DNA of 64,000 nucleotides from Hyperoodon ampullatus (Eukaryota; Chordata; Mammalia; Artiodactyla; Ziphiidae), in contig OX457074.1 in NCBI GenBank assembly GCA_949752795.1, positions 32,101,980 through 32,165,979 on the forward strand, given 5' to 3'. A program made the position numbers and the translations under genes. The notes under the pieces were generated by a model. That model ran no database searches and was not told the origin of the DNA. It saw only the letters and a program-made list of their open reading frames with translations. This document shows positions 1-10,689 of this stretch, one piece after another; position 1 is the stretch's first letter; each line of letters opens with the position of its first letter.

Positions 1-125
1 TGAGAGTTGGAGTTCAAAGTCAGCACAGTGGCTCACGGCAGAGATCATGCAAGATGTAGAGAAAAAATGTGACTCCAGGTCAGTGAGGCAGTAAAGTCGA
101 ACATCTCTTAAGAAGGCCTATGCCA

Positions 126-948
126 GTCTGTGGGGACAAACGGAAGTGGAGGTGACGGTCTGAGACAGCACCACCAAGCCAGGAACCAGGGAGGTGGCCG
201 AGACTGACCCCAAGACTGTGCAGGATCTCACCTCAGTGGTGCAGACACTCCTGCAACAGACGCAAGGTAGATGGCAGACCGCGTCCAACCAGACCATTGG
301 AAGAATTGAGGACATGAGCAGTCACATTGATGACCCGGAGAAAAACATCGCAGACCTCATGATAGAAGCTGGGGTGGAAGAGCTGGATGGTGAAGACAAG
401 ACCCCTGCTGCACAGAAGAGTTGAGTGTTGCTCATTTACACTGAAATCTGGAGCACCCTTTCTACAAGCTAAGAGAAGCCGGATGGCTTTTTGCAGCTAA
501 CTACTACGCGTGGACATGTTTTATATTCTAAAGTGTGCATTCTTCTTAGCACATGTTATATAGTTAGGGAGGGAGGGAGGAAGGAAGGGAGAGAGAGAGA
601 GAGAGGTGGGGGGAGAGAGAGAGAGAGAGGTGGGGGGAGAGAGAAAGAAAGAAAGAAAGGAAGAAAGAAGGAAAGAAGGAAGGAAAGAAGGAAGGAAGGA
701 AAGAAAGAGAAAGAAAGGAAGGAAGAAAGAAAGAAAGAAAGAAAGAGGGAAGGGAGGGAGGGAGGAAGGGAGAGAGAGAGAGAGGTGGGGGGAGAGAGAG
801 AGAGAAAGAAGGAAAGAAGGAAAGAAAGAAAGAGAAGAAAAGCAAGGAAAGGAGGGAGGGAGGGAGGGATGGAAAGAGAGAGAAAGAGAAAGAAAGAAAG
901 AAAGAAAGAAAGAGAAAGGAAGGAAGGAAAGAAGGAAGGAAGGAAGAA
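126..948 (+). pseudogene. HSBP1: HSBP1 processed retrocopy (start codon lost)
   Basis: Positions 194-424 read as a 76-residue protein closely resembling heat shock factor binding protein 1, a small coiled-coil protein that binds HSF1 trimers. Recognisable blocks are [21 protein letters not shown], the IGRIEDMSS segment and EKNIADLM. There is no intron. The codon where the parental ATG is expected is GTG (194-196), and the next in-frame Met is about 40 codons in, so a normal product is unlikely although the rest of the frame is open. About 130 bases of 3'-UTR-like sequence follow, then a purine-rich tract that probably replaced the poly(A) tail. A near-perfect 16-base direct repeat (110-125 and 949-964, one mismatch) brackets the whole unit, as expected for L1-mediated retroposition. 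The 5' UTR portion is 126-193. The family assignment is from memory of the HSBP1 protein. Confidence 0.9.
566..948. repeat. GA-rich (GGAA/GAAA/GAGA) microsatellite
   Basis: About 380 bases made almost wholly of purines on the plus strand, with interspersed GGAA, GAAA and GAGA units and two short G-run interruptions. It sits exactly where the poly(A) tail of the HSBP1 retrocopy should be and ends at the right-hand TSD. It probably arose by expansion from that tail. Long reading frames here in several frames are composition artefacts. Confidence 0.93.
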
Positions 949-964
949 AAGAAAGCCTATGCCA

Positions 965-1184
965 ACCAAAGAGGGGCTTGGAACCTAGGAAGAGTAAAAA
1001 AGCGGAGTCAAGGAGACAGAGGGTTAGGATTTTCAGTTGCCTCGATGGGTGAGGGCCTCCAACGCTGTTACCCAAGGTCAGAGAGTAACCCTGGCTTTGG
1101 TCCAGCTCACTCAGTACCGCTGGGTCTTTGGCTCTCTGGTGGCTTTGCAGGATCTCCTGATACAAGCATTCTCATCCACTGTAC
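965..1184. other. Intergenic, nothing recognised
   Basis: Unique-looking sequence between the retrocopy and an L2 fragment. No gene, RNA or regulatory element recognised. Confidence 0.5.
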
Positions 1185-1670
1185 ACGTCACTTCTTCATT
1201 CATCCAACAAGTGTTTGTGAGAAGACGACATGGAAAAAGTGCCTACCCTTGAGGAGCTTATTCTCTAGTGGGGGAAATAGACCATAAATAGGATAAATAA
1301 AATAGCTAGGAGGTTAGCTAGTGACAGGGACCAAGGAGAGAACTAAATCTTGGAGGGAGGGAGGAAGTATGGGGGGAGGGGCCCAATCTAAGAAAAGGTG
1401 ACCCGGAATGACTTCACTGAGGTGACATTGGACCCAAGACCTGAAGGAAGTGAGGCTGTGATCCATGCAGAGTGGAGGAATTCCAGGTACAAAAGCCCTG
1501 AGGGAGGGGTGTGCCTGTTGCCCAGCATGGCTGCGGCTGAGTGGACCGGGGACAGTGATTGGAGATGATGTCACAGGGAAAACTGGCCGGAGGCTGTAGG
1601 GTCCCACAGGTCCCTGGGTCAGATGAGAAGCCTTTGTAAGGTTTTTAAGGAAAGAACAACATCATTGCAG
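1185..1670 (-). repeat. L2 LINE fragment
   Basis: Reads on the plus strand as the complement of an L2 3' end: a run around 1194-1215 like the reverse complement of the L2 terminus, then blocks around 1415-1550 (GACCTGAAGGAAGTGAG and the 'ccctgagg' block) that recur in antisense L2 copies. Old and diverged; boundaries are approximate. Confidence 0.6.
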
Positions 1671-2101
1671 CAAAACTGAGCAGAAAGTTGTTCCCACCCC
1701 TAGAAGAAACGATGATTGTATGATGCAACCGCGGTGTTAGCCAACTAGCCAACGCTACGGTGGCAATCATGTTGCAATATAAATGCATCAAATCACCGTG
1801 TCATGCCCCTTGAACTTACACAATGCTAAACGTCAACTCTCAGTTAAAGAATTGGGCAGAAAGCAGAGATTCCCCACATACCCCTGCCCCTACACACGCA
1901 CAGCTTCCCCTACCATCAACACCCCACCACAGGGTACATCTGTTACCACTGATGAAGCTGTGTGGACACCTCATCACCACCCAGAGCCCAGAGTTTACAC
2001 GAGGCTCACCCCACCCCTGGTCTTGTATATTCTGTGGGGTTGGAAAAACATCAGAGTTGAGAGAAGTTTCCCTCTCTTCCTACTTTGCTGAGCGTTTTTT
2101 T
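1671..2101. other. Intergenic, nothing recognised
   Basis: No coding, RNA or repeat feature recognised. Open frames over 1783-2119 lack any family resemblance. Confidence 0.45.
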
Positions 2102-2260
2102 TTTTTAATTGAAGTCTAGTTGATGTACAATATTATATAAGTTACAGGTGCATGATATGGTGATTCACAATTTTTAAAGGTTATCCTCCATTTATAGTTA
2201 TTATAAAATATTGGCTATATTCCGTGTGCTGTACAGTATGTCCTCGTAGCTTATTTTGCT
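2102..2260. repeat. L1-related fragment typical of ungulates and cetaceans
   Basis: Starts after a T-rich run with an 'attgaagtctagttgatg' block and ends near a 'gtgctgtacag' block; this pattern is a common interspersed sequence in artiodactyl genomes that I associate with L1 ends. Orientation and subfamily are not certain. Confidence 0.45.
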
Positions 2261-2320
2261 GAGAGTTTTTATCGTGAAGGCATGTTGGATTGTGTCAAAT
2301 GCTCTTTTTGGCTTACTTTT

Positions 2321-2652
2321 TTTTAAAATTAATTAATTAAATTTTGGCTGCATTGCGTCTTCGTTGCTGTGCGCGGTCTTTCTCTAGTTGCGGCGAGCAG
2401 GGGCTATTCTTCATTGTGGTGCGCGGGCTTCTCATTGCAGTGGCCTCTCTTGCTGCGGAGCACAGGCTCTAGGCGTGCGGGCTTCAGTAGTTGTGGCACG
2501 CGGGCTCAGTAGCTGTGGCTCGCGGGCTCAGGAGTTGTGGGACACTGGCTTGGTTGCTCCGCGGCATGTGGGATCTTCCCAGACCAGGGCCTGAACCCAT
2601 GTCCCCTGCATTGGCAGGCGGATTCTTAACCACTGCGCCACCAGGGAAGTCC
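2321..2652 (-). repeat. CHR-family SINE, long form
   Basis: Minus-strand copy with tRNA-like head (ends at 2652, CCAGGGAAGTCC on the plus strand), long-form body with repeated 'tagttgtgg' blocks, and an AT-rich tail at the left. A 13-14 base imperfect TSD flanks it (2308-2320 and 2653-2666, one mismatch). Confidence 0.93.
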
Positions 2653-2669
2653 TTGGTTTACTTTTTGAC

Positions 2670-5084
2670 AGTTGAACTTTTCCTCAGAAATCAGTAAGAG
2701 GGCTTCTGACCTGTATTTGTGTGTCACAGCCTGTGGGAGCTTGATTAACGTGAACTGTCCCTGAATCTGACACCCTGGCCCCCCGGCCTCATGAGATCAG
2801 GTGTGGTGAGTCCCCTGGGGGATGACAGCGGGCCGCTTGCTCCCCCACCCACTTCCTGCCGACACCCCCCATGCTGGGCTGACCTCGCCTGTGTCTCAGG
2901 CTTTCCATCTGGTTCCGCTGACCACTGCTTTTCTGCTCCCAGACCCCGTGCACAGTCTTGGTCCTTGTTGCCTGTGGCTCTGCTTCTTGCTTCCTTTGAG
3001 GGAGGCCCCCAGCCTCCTCGAGCTTCCTTCCTGAGAGGCTGGCCCGCCAGCTGTGCCGCTGACCTCAGACGGGGGCTCCCAGAGGCGGAGGAGGTGGCCT
3101 GGTGCCCTGCGCTCAGGACAGAATGCTCACTTCCTCCTGTGCTGGGCGAAGACCTCGGATCAGCAGTTCTCCCCACACCTGGTGATTACAGCACGACTAT
3201 AAACAAAGCCTCTCGCCTCTAAGGAGGAGCCCGCACACAAGCCCAGGGCCTGCACACAAAGCCGCTGATTTGCACCCTGAGGGCAGCCTTAGTTGGGAGA
3301 TAATTAGGGCGGGTCTGTCTTTGTAATTAAACCAAAGAAAACTAGCTCTCCAGCCTCTTCATCGTACATCATCCAGACCTTCCGATTGCACTACCAAATG
3401 TTTCCCGTGCCAGCGAACCCTCTCTGCCACCACCTGTTTCTGAAGAATCATTATCTCCGTTTCTACAGAAGGCACAGAGGCCCAGAGAGGTGAGGGAAAG
3501 GCCGAAGACCCCACAGCAAGGATAGAGCACCATGTGGAATCAAACCTACTTTCATGCAAACAAGTACAGTGCAAATAAGGTCTGGCCTCCTGGGTGTGGC
3601 TTCTTCCACCGGCCTGAGGTTGGACCAGCGGGGCAGTTCTCAAGTTTTCTCATCTCGGAACCCTTCATACCCTATGGGTGGGTCTCACACATTGAACCAA
3701 TCTTTCACCTACTTGTTGTTTTGTGCATCATGCATCGGTCATTTGGAAAATATTGGTTCATTGGGTTACGCTGCTTTTCCAAATACGACACATTTCATCA
3801 TACAATATTTTTAAAAACCACACATATATTAGATCTCATCAGAAACATCTTTCAGGAAGGGAAGCTATCAAGGCCGCCGTGGTGAATATCAGTTTTCCAC
3901 AATTTTAGTTTTTCCTTGAAAACTCAAATTGCATCCCGGGCAATAATATAATAAATACCGGCAGTGTTTTCTTCTGAAAGTGATAGGCTCGCTTCCTTCA
4001 TTTTCACGAAAATGTCTTCGCAAAACCCAAGCCTGAATAACCGGCTTGTCGGGTGTGCCCTCATGGGGGTCCATGGCGGGTGGCCAGAGCTTCTCCGGGA
4101 GACAACCATTACCTCTTGCTGTGCAGAAGGGCTTCCTGTGTCCTTCCCATGTTGTCCCATGTAACATTAAAAACAGGCACTTGAGGGTCGAGATTTAATA
4201 AAATTAATAACTGTTACTGCTTCATCAAGACACTCTTATGGGAAACTGGCTCTCTTTTTTTTAAATGGCAAGTGCCTGGTGGGGAAGAGTACAGTGACCA
4301 CTGGCACAGTGGGTCCAGATTCCTGCTAAGGGGTCACCATCGCTTTTGCATCATCAGTGCAAATATTCACATAGTGAAAAAGACAATTCACGTCTTAGTG
4401 TTATCACGAAAATAGTTTTGACCTTGCAGACCTTCTGAAAGGGTCTCAGGACACTTGGGCAACCTGTGAGCTGCTGGACCTGGGTTGAGATATCTACCTC
4501 AACATCAGCCTCTTGCCACCAGCAGGTAGGGACCCCTTCAGCCCCTAAGGCATGGGAGGCCTTGGTTGCGATTCTGGGCAGATGAGCCCAGGAAGACCAT
4601 GAGCTGGGCCTGGCTCATTTAAAGCGAACTTTCTCTTTTCTTCCCCAGCATCTCCTGGGCCACGCTCCCTGGTTGGGACCCTTCCCTGGGAAAAGCTCGC
4701 ACACATCGGGTGGGGCAGACAGGGCCAGGACTCAGCCACGATAAGGCCGAGTTGGATGCTGTGTGAGGATGTGCCTGGGGGACTCAGGGGGACCGGACAT
4801 CAGGGAGGGTCTGGGAGGAGGGGGAGGAGTGAGTCTTCGAAGGGGAAGGGCTTCCTGAGGCAGAGTGTAGGGGAGAAGTCTGCAGAACCCCACGGGGGAA
4901 GAGTGTGGGGAGGCGGAGTTAAGGGTCTAGGGTTCCAAGGTCTTGGAGGCTGGGTCAGGCAGGGCGTTCAGTGCTAAATAAGGAATTTGGATTTTATTCA
5001 GCAGACCACAGGGAGGTAATGAATGATATGATTCTATATTTAAGGCAAGCCCCAATCTTCCTAAAGAAAAAATTGAAAAAAAAT
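2670..5084. other. Intergenic; MIR-like and unclassified repeat fragments
   Basis: Holds a GC-rich part (2745-3222) with overlapping open frames on both strands that look compositional, a MIR-like fragment (about 3420-3530), an unclassified repeat at 3700-3990 with a relative in intron 4, and an antisense L2-like patch near 4965-5050. No functional gene recognised. Confidence 0.5.
3700..3990 (+). repeat. Unclassified repeat, copy A
   Basis: Shares order and wording with 43560-43810, including 'gaaaatattggtt', 'ggtggtgaata', 'agttttcca', 'cttgaaaact' and 'gggcaataa' blocks. Diverged with indels, so an old interspersed element. Family not recognised. Confidence 0.6.
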
Positions 5085-5098
5085 AAAAGTAAGGTATC

Positions 5099-5313
5099 GG
5101 GCTTCCCTGGTGGTGCAGTGGTTGAGAGTCCGCCTGTCGATGCAGGGGACACGGGTTCGTGCCCTGGCCCGTGAAGATCCCACATGCCGCGGAGCGGCTG
5201 GGCCCGTGAGCCATGGCCGCTGAGCCTGCGCGTCCGGAGCCTGTGCTCCGCAACGGGAGAGGCCACAACAGTGAGAGGCCCGCATACCGCAAAAAAAAAA
5301 AAAAAAAAAAAAA
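5099..5313 (+). repeat. CHR-family SINE, short form
   Basis: Full-length short-form copy with A-box-like (tggtgcagtgg) and B-box-like (gggttcgtgcc) motifs, ending in 23 As. TSD aaaagtaaggtatc lies at 5085-5098 and is repeated at the end of the tail (to 5323). Confidence 0.95.
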
Positions 5314-5324
5314 GTAAGGTATCA

Positions 5325-6179
5325 ATCTGAGTTTAAAGTTTTTGGAATGTTGACAAAATAGTCAGATGTCTAGTTATAATATCTAATTTATTTAGTTACA
5401 CATGCATATTTAAAATAACATTATATACAAGAATACATCAGTACAAAATATTGCTTTTTTCCCCATCTCACATTTCAAGTAACAATGTTATTCACACTAT
5501 ATGTGCACCTGGGATACCAAAGTCTTCATCATGATAGAGCTACAGTTTCTCGAAGTGCTTCTCCTTGTGTCTGAGTTGTTTGCGATGCAGCATGAGACAC
5601 GTGTCCCACACTGGTACTGGGAAGACCGACCCAAGTCCCACGTCAGCACGGTCCTCCCCAGCCCCCGCCTGTCATCCTTATAACAAAACTACTCACTTAT
5701 TGCTTTTGAACTTGCTCTTTGACGCTGGTTTACAAAGCCCAACTCTAGTAACAGTGAGGGGAAAACCCCTGGGATCACTCCCAAGCTTCTTCTCACCCCT
5801 TTTAACCCATTCCAATAGGAGGCATCTGTAACCCTGCAAAGCTTGCATGGCTTGAGGTTGCTGGGGGCTGAAATGTGAGGGGAAACCAGAGGCAGAGCAG
5901 TTGCAGGAGATGACAGTCTGGCCATGGGTGTGACTGGAGAGCCCCAGGCGGGGTCGCCATTATGGACAGTGCAGTTTGCTGGGGCAGGAGTGAGAAAGGG
6001 ATGAAAGCTCCGAAGAAAGAGCCAGAGTGGGCCCCCGGGGACAGACCCACCCCCGTGTCCCCCACCTCTTGTGTGATGAAAAGCTTTAGCCTCCTAGGGC
6101 TTCCCCGAGGTCCAAAGAGCAGATTTAATCAGAGAAGTGAGAAAATGCAAAAACAAAGGGAAACAGTCAAACAGAACAA
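5325..6179. other. Intergenic, nothing firm
   Basis: No gene or clear repeat recognised. The right part (from about 6076) may belong to the LTR that follows. Confidence 0.4.
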
Positions 6180-6625
6180 AATAATAATAGCTTAGCCATA
6201 GAACAAAGCCAAAAGACCTTTAGTTCCTCAAGGGCTATAGATAACATCCTGAGCCATATCCTTGAGCTGTTTTGCAGATACTGAAACCCCTACCGGGTGG
6301 AAGAAGTTAACTGCATGCTGACCACCAGCACATAGACCCCAGACAGGTTGGAACCAGAAGGCTGATGACTGAGATTCTTGAACCACCACACTGTTACCTC
6401 ACCTCCAGCCAATCAGAGAATTGTGCACAAGCCTATCACACACTCCTTAACCCTTTCCCCCACCCTGTCTTTAAAACCCTTCCTTGAAAGCCCTGGGTCT
6501 TTAGAGCAAGAGCTGCCAGTTCTCTTTGCTTGGGGTTCTACAATAAATGCTGCACTTTCCGTCATCCTGTGTCAGTGGCTTGACCATGCTGAGCACGGGC
6601 GAGTGGACCCGATCTGGGTTAAGAA
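6180..6625 (+). mobile_element. Probable solo LTR of an endogenous retrovirus
   Basis: The layout is LTR-like: a CCAATCAG box near 6408, a TTTAAAACCC TATA-like box near 6470, an AATAAA signal near 6542 and a GT-rich tail after it. The wording around 6520-6610 resembles ERV1-class mammalian LTRs. No internal gag, pol or env coding was seen on either side. The 5' boundary is uncertain and may lie at about 6076. Confidence 0.6.
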
Positions 6626-7509
6626 GAGGACAGCCTCCCCAGGCAGTAACGGAGGATGTGGAGTGAGGACATGGCAGGGCTGGTCCAGCAGTGGGCAGTT
6701 ATGGGCGATGCTGATGTGGAGTCCTGGTCCACTTGGGGGAGGGGAGGGGAGGGGAGGGCGCAGCCTGTGCGTGTTGGGACTGTGAAGAAATGGTACTTTG
6801 AGGGAACAGACAGTGGGCATGTTCTGGGGCAAGACTGCGATCAGGAGTCCATGAACCTCGGGTCCACCTAGGCTGCCCCCAGCAGGTCACTCACCCCAGC
6901 AATGCGTCAGGGTTTGTTTCCTAGGCAGCAAGGAGGGTGGGCAGTGTCTGCTCCGGGGACAGGCCCACAGCTGGCCCCCAGGGAGCGTGTGCTGAAGGGA
7001 GAAGACAGAGGAAGGGGAACAAGGCACCTGAGCCCTGCGGGAGGGACCTGAAAAGAGGCACCAAGGGAGAGGTGGCAGGAGAGGCCTGGTCAGGGCCTCG
7101 GGGGCAGGTGGCATCGAGGACCTGGGAGACAAGCTGGAAGGAAGTGGGCCAGGCAGGATTTGTGCAAAAGCTTCCACCGGGACTCCGGTGTGACCCACCA
7201 GCCCAGACTCAGCCCTGAAGGGATGACACGTGCACTGTCCCCAGCAAATGCACTGGGGGCCAAGGCTGGTCTGGGCCTCTTCCAAGCCTCACCCCCGGAG
7301 GAGACACCTGCCTGGACGGCCTCAGACCTGCCCAGGCAGAGACAGCGGGTTGGCGTCTGGGTCCCCTTGGCTTTGACAAATATCTGAATATGGATAAAGG
7401 ATTTATGTGCTTGAGTGAATGAGTAATAGGTCTCAAATTACACTTCTGTGTAATGTGGGCACGCCCAATAAGAGGGAACGAAAACATGCGTTTCCCAATT
7501 TACAGGAAA
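6626..7509. other. Intergenic, nothing recognised
   Basis: GC-rich, purine-biased sequence without recognisable gene or repeat. A short (GGGGA)n tract lies near 6735-6758. Confidence 0.45.
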
Positions 7510-7705
7510 GGTTCTAAGGCCGTGATTCTCAAAAGTGCGGTCTCATGAGCAGCAGCAGCTGGGAATTTGCTAAAATGCAAATTATCAGGCTCCATCTCAG
7601 ACCTACCAACTCAGAAACTGTGGGCAGGGGGGAGGGGTGGAGGCCCAGCAATCCATTTTCACGTTCTCCAGGGGATCCTGATGCACACGGAAGTGTTTAG
7701 AACCA
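7510..7705 (+). repeat. MER5A-like hAT DNA transposon
   Basis: Contains the characteristic MER5 order: a 'gattctcaaa' start, 'cagcagctgggaa', 'aaatgcaaattatcaggc', the 'cagaaactgtggg' block and a 'tttagaaccactgc' end. Non-autonomous and no coding capacity. Confidence 0.8.
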
Positions 7706-7739
7706 CTGCTTTAAGCTAATGGAATGTTTTTAGTGGCTG

Positions 7740-7900
7740 CCTGGACTTGATCCCCCTGGAGAATTCCTTTGCCTCCAGAGCCTCAGTCTCCTCATTTACA
7801 ACGAGGGAAAAGTACACACTTACAAGATTATCACACGGGTTCCATGAGACAGTGCCCGGTACACGGCAAGTACTCAAGTGCTGGTTATTCTCGTTAAAGG
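7740..7900. repeat. MIR-like SINE fragment
   Basis: Contains 'cctcagtctcctcattta', then 'acaagattatcacacgggttc' and 'gtactcaagtgctggt', the order of the MIR 3' half. Diverged. Confidence 0.6.
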
Positions 7901-10689
7901 AGAACTCAGAAGGGGCTGATCACCTCTTGGCATCAGCTCAGTAGTGAGCTGGGTTTTCCAAGCTTGGGGTTTTTATATCACCTGCGTGTCATAGCTCTAC
8001 ATTGGTCCCCTTGTTTCTAGCTTCTAAGGCTCCACGTTTCCCAGAGCTCTGCAGAGAGCCCCACGGGGCTGTGGCTGCTCCTAGGCCCACCCGAATTAGA
8101 GAGCAGCCTGAAGGGCCCGGGGTCAAGGTGCCCACCCCTCGCTGTCAGCCAGGTGACAGCGAGGAAATGGAGCCTCACAGCCACCGGCCCTCTGGGGGCA
8201 CGTGGAAGGGCGTGGACAAGAGGTCACGAAACCTGGTGACCTCTGCCAGGAAGGGCTTTGGAAGGGTGTTAAATCACTGGCTCAAAGGGCTGTCTTGAGT
8301 GAAAAATACCAGCACCCACTTCAGATGAACCTCCAACCTCTACCTCCTCGGTAGAATGGAAGCTCCAGGGGGCCCAGAGGTTTTTTTTACCCCTTCTTGT
8401 GTCCCTGCACCATCAACACTTTGTAGGTGAACACCTGCTAACCCGGCAGCTCTCTCATTAGAAAGAACAAAGGGCCCTTTGCCAAGATGGGGAGCTCTGC
8501 TTGGTCTGGAGGCCCAGCTCGAGCCGTTCCATGAGGTGCCTGCGGGTGGGGTTCTTACCGGGATGGAGGTGGAGGCCGGCTTGGGATCATTTCGGGCTAA
8601 GCCTGGCGGCTATTCAAGATCGGGGAGTCGGGCGTCCGAGGAAACGCCACCGTCACAACCCTCACTTGCTCCTTGGCAAATGCCAGCTGCCTTTGGCTGA
8701 ATGCAAGCCACTCTTTTCGGGCACCTGCCCGCCCACTGCCGACAGGGTCCAGCAACCCCTGCCTGGGCTCACGAGTGCTCCCTCGGGGGGAGCTGAGGAG
8801 CAGCCCCGTGGGTGCCCCATCGTGCCCGGGCAGTGCGCCAGCCAGAGGCGGCAGCGTGGAGGGAGCAGACGGGCTTTCCTCTGTGGTCACGAACGCACTC
8901 CAGGCTTTTGCTGGCCCTTTCCACCACCACCCCGAGTCCGCGTAGGACCCCACTTCCTACTCTTGAGCCCAAGCAGAGGCCTCCGCGGCGTCCCAGGGCT
9001 CATCTGCAGAGGGCCCCGCACAGCAGCTGTCCTGGTGGGTCTCTGAAGCTGTAACCTTGAACGTACTGCTGGAACTTACTCCTGCTCCCGGCCCCAGCCA
9101 ACGGCCAGACACCTTGCCTAGTACGTAGAAATGGTCAGCGCTTACAAAGTTTGTGATAATCATTGCCCTCCCTCATTTGAAGTTTTTAACACTCATTAAC
9201 AGAAATGCCCTTCTATTTCTGGGTTTTATTGTAGGTGCTGAAAGGGGGAATGGTGTTTATCCTTCAGAAGGAAGTTGGGAAGCGTGCAAGGGCCCTGGTC
9301 CAGAAGGTGACCATCCGACAAAAGGCCAAAGACCTGCCCTTTTCCCAGGCCTGAGTAACTCCCCCCTGGAAAAATGAGGGAGTGTCTTTTTACTGAAGAA
9401 AAATTCTCCAGAATTCACCAGTATTTTGCAAACATGCTGAGCACATGTGATCATTAGTGATTACAGCAAACTGGTAGTATTGTAGTCAAAGTCCTTTTGG
9501 TTGTGCAAAGGAAAAACTCCCTTCAGACTGACTTTTAAAAAGCCAAAGTGCATCCTAAGGATACCCGAGGAATTGATGGAGTCCAGGGCAAGGATGCAGG
9601 ACTAGAGCCAGAAACCTTCATCACCTCCAGGCTACAACGCAGCTGCTCTCACCCACTTGCTCTCGTGTCTGTTATTTCTGCTTGTACAGATCTCTGCTCG
9701 TTCACGTGGCACCGGCTCAGGGGTCCTGACTTGCAAGTGCCCCATACGTGCTATCACCCCAGACAGGGACAGGGATGTCTCCTGCCCTTTGCAAAGTTCT
9801 TTGGATAAAAGAATGTTCTTGGGCCTGTTTGGATCGGGAGAAGATCAACCCTGGTCCGATCAACTGGTGTGCAGGGGAGGGGAGGGCCGAGGTCCTTGTG
9901 TACAAACAGGCTCCACAGCACGGTAATGAGAGAGGCGCCCGCCGCTTCAGCAGTGCTTAGCTATCAGTACTTAAAACAACAAAGACGTCTGTACTTTTCT
10001 ATTCAGAGCGACCTTCACCTCCAAATTCTTACTGAACTAGCCAAAGCTTCAGAAACGTAAATTACTTACATTTTACAAACGTCTACTGAATGCTGAAACC
10101 CAAGTAGAAAAGGTTACCAAAAGTTGCTCCCTGTTTTATTGCTCTTCACTGGGCTAGGCTGATACTTGTTTTTTTAAATTTTCATCACATCTTACATGAG
10201 TGATGAAGACACGCCCAGTTACAAAAGGTACCCCTTTTCACTAACTATTTTTTTTTTTAACAATATGCATTGATGTCAACATCATGATAAAGCCGGATGT
10301 TCAGTTGATTCACTGAACCTATAAAAACCCTGCCAGGGAATCCTATTTTGTGGGCATGCCACACAGAGCCTGGCACTCGAGGTCAGATGATTCCAATCCT
10401 AATCTGAAAATAAGTGCAAGGAGCTCCGTGAGAACATATGTCTTGTCTGGCTACCAGTTTCAGGCCACACTTTGCTTCTGTGTCCTACAGTGGGCGGGGC
10501 AGAAAAAGTAACCCAGTCTCAAACTTGCTATTCTTTTCCTTTTAAGAATCTTAGAACTACCGACATCTCTAGCTCCGAAGCACACAATGCACACAAAGAC
10601 ATGACTGGACAGTATCTTAACTGAAAGCACTAGTTTAAATAGCCTAGAGTCTTACGGAAAATGTTATTCCAAACCATGCAGAGGCAGCA
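7901..10689. other. Intergenic, downstream of AKAP10
   Basis: No gene recognised on either strand. The section 8000-9050 is GC-rich with several overlapping open frames on both strands that have no family resemblance. Further AATAAA-type signals on the minus strand at 10135-10140 and 9225-9230 could serve as distal poly(A) sites for AKAP10. Confidence 0.5.

Noticed and set aside
491..1165. Long open frames on both strands of 137-214 codons rich in Lys/Arg/Glu or Ser/Phe/Pro/Leu
   Set aside because: They are translations of the GA-rich microsatellite. Absence of stops follows from the base composition, and all frames look alike.
2745..3222. Overlapping 143-codon frames on opposite strands
   Set aside because: GC-rich composition, no family resemblance, no splice or promoter signals. 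Mirror-image open frames on both strands argue for chance.
5099..5180. Possible tRNA genes at SINE heads
   Set aside because: A- and B-box-like motifs are present, but the heads do not form a full cloverleaf and each is attached to a SINE body, tail and TSD.
8479..9054. Cluster of 70-180 codon frames in GC-rich sequence
   Set aside because: Six-frame openness from low AT content. No recognisable domain and no conserved start context.
1..10689. ULK2 exons (the human neighbour of AKAP10)
   Set aside because: No kinase-like or ULK2-like coding segment was recognised; the gene probably lies further left.
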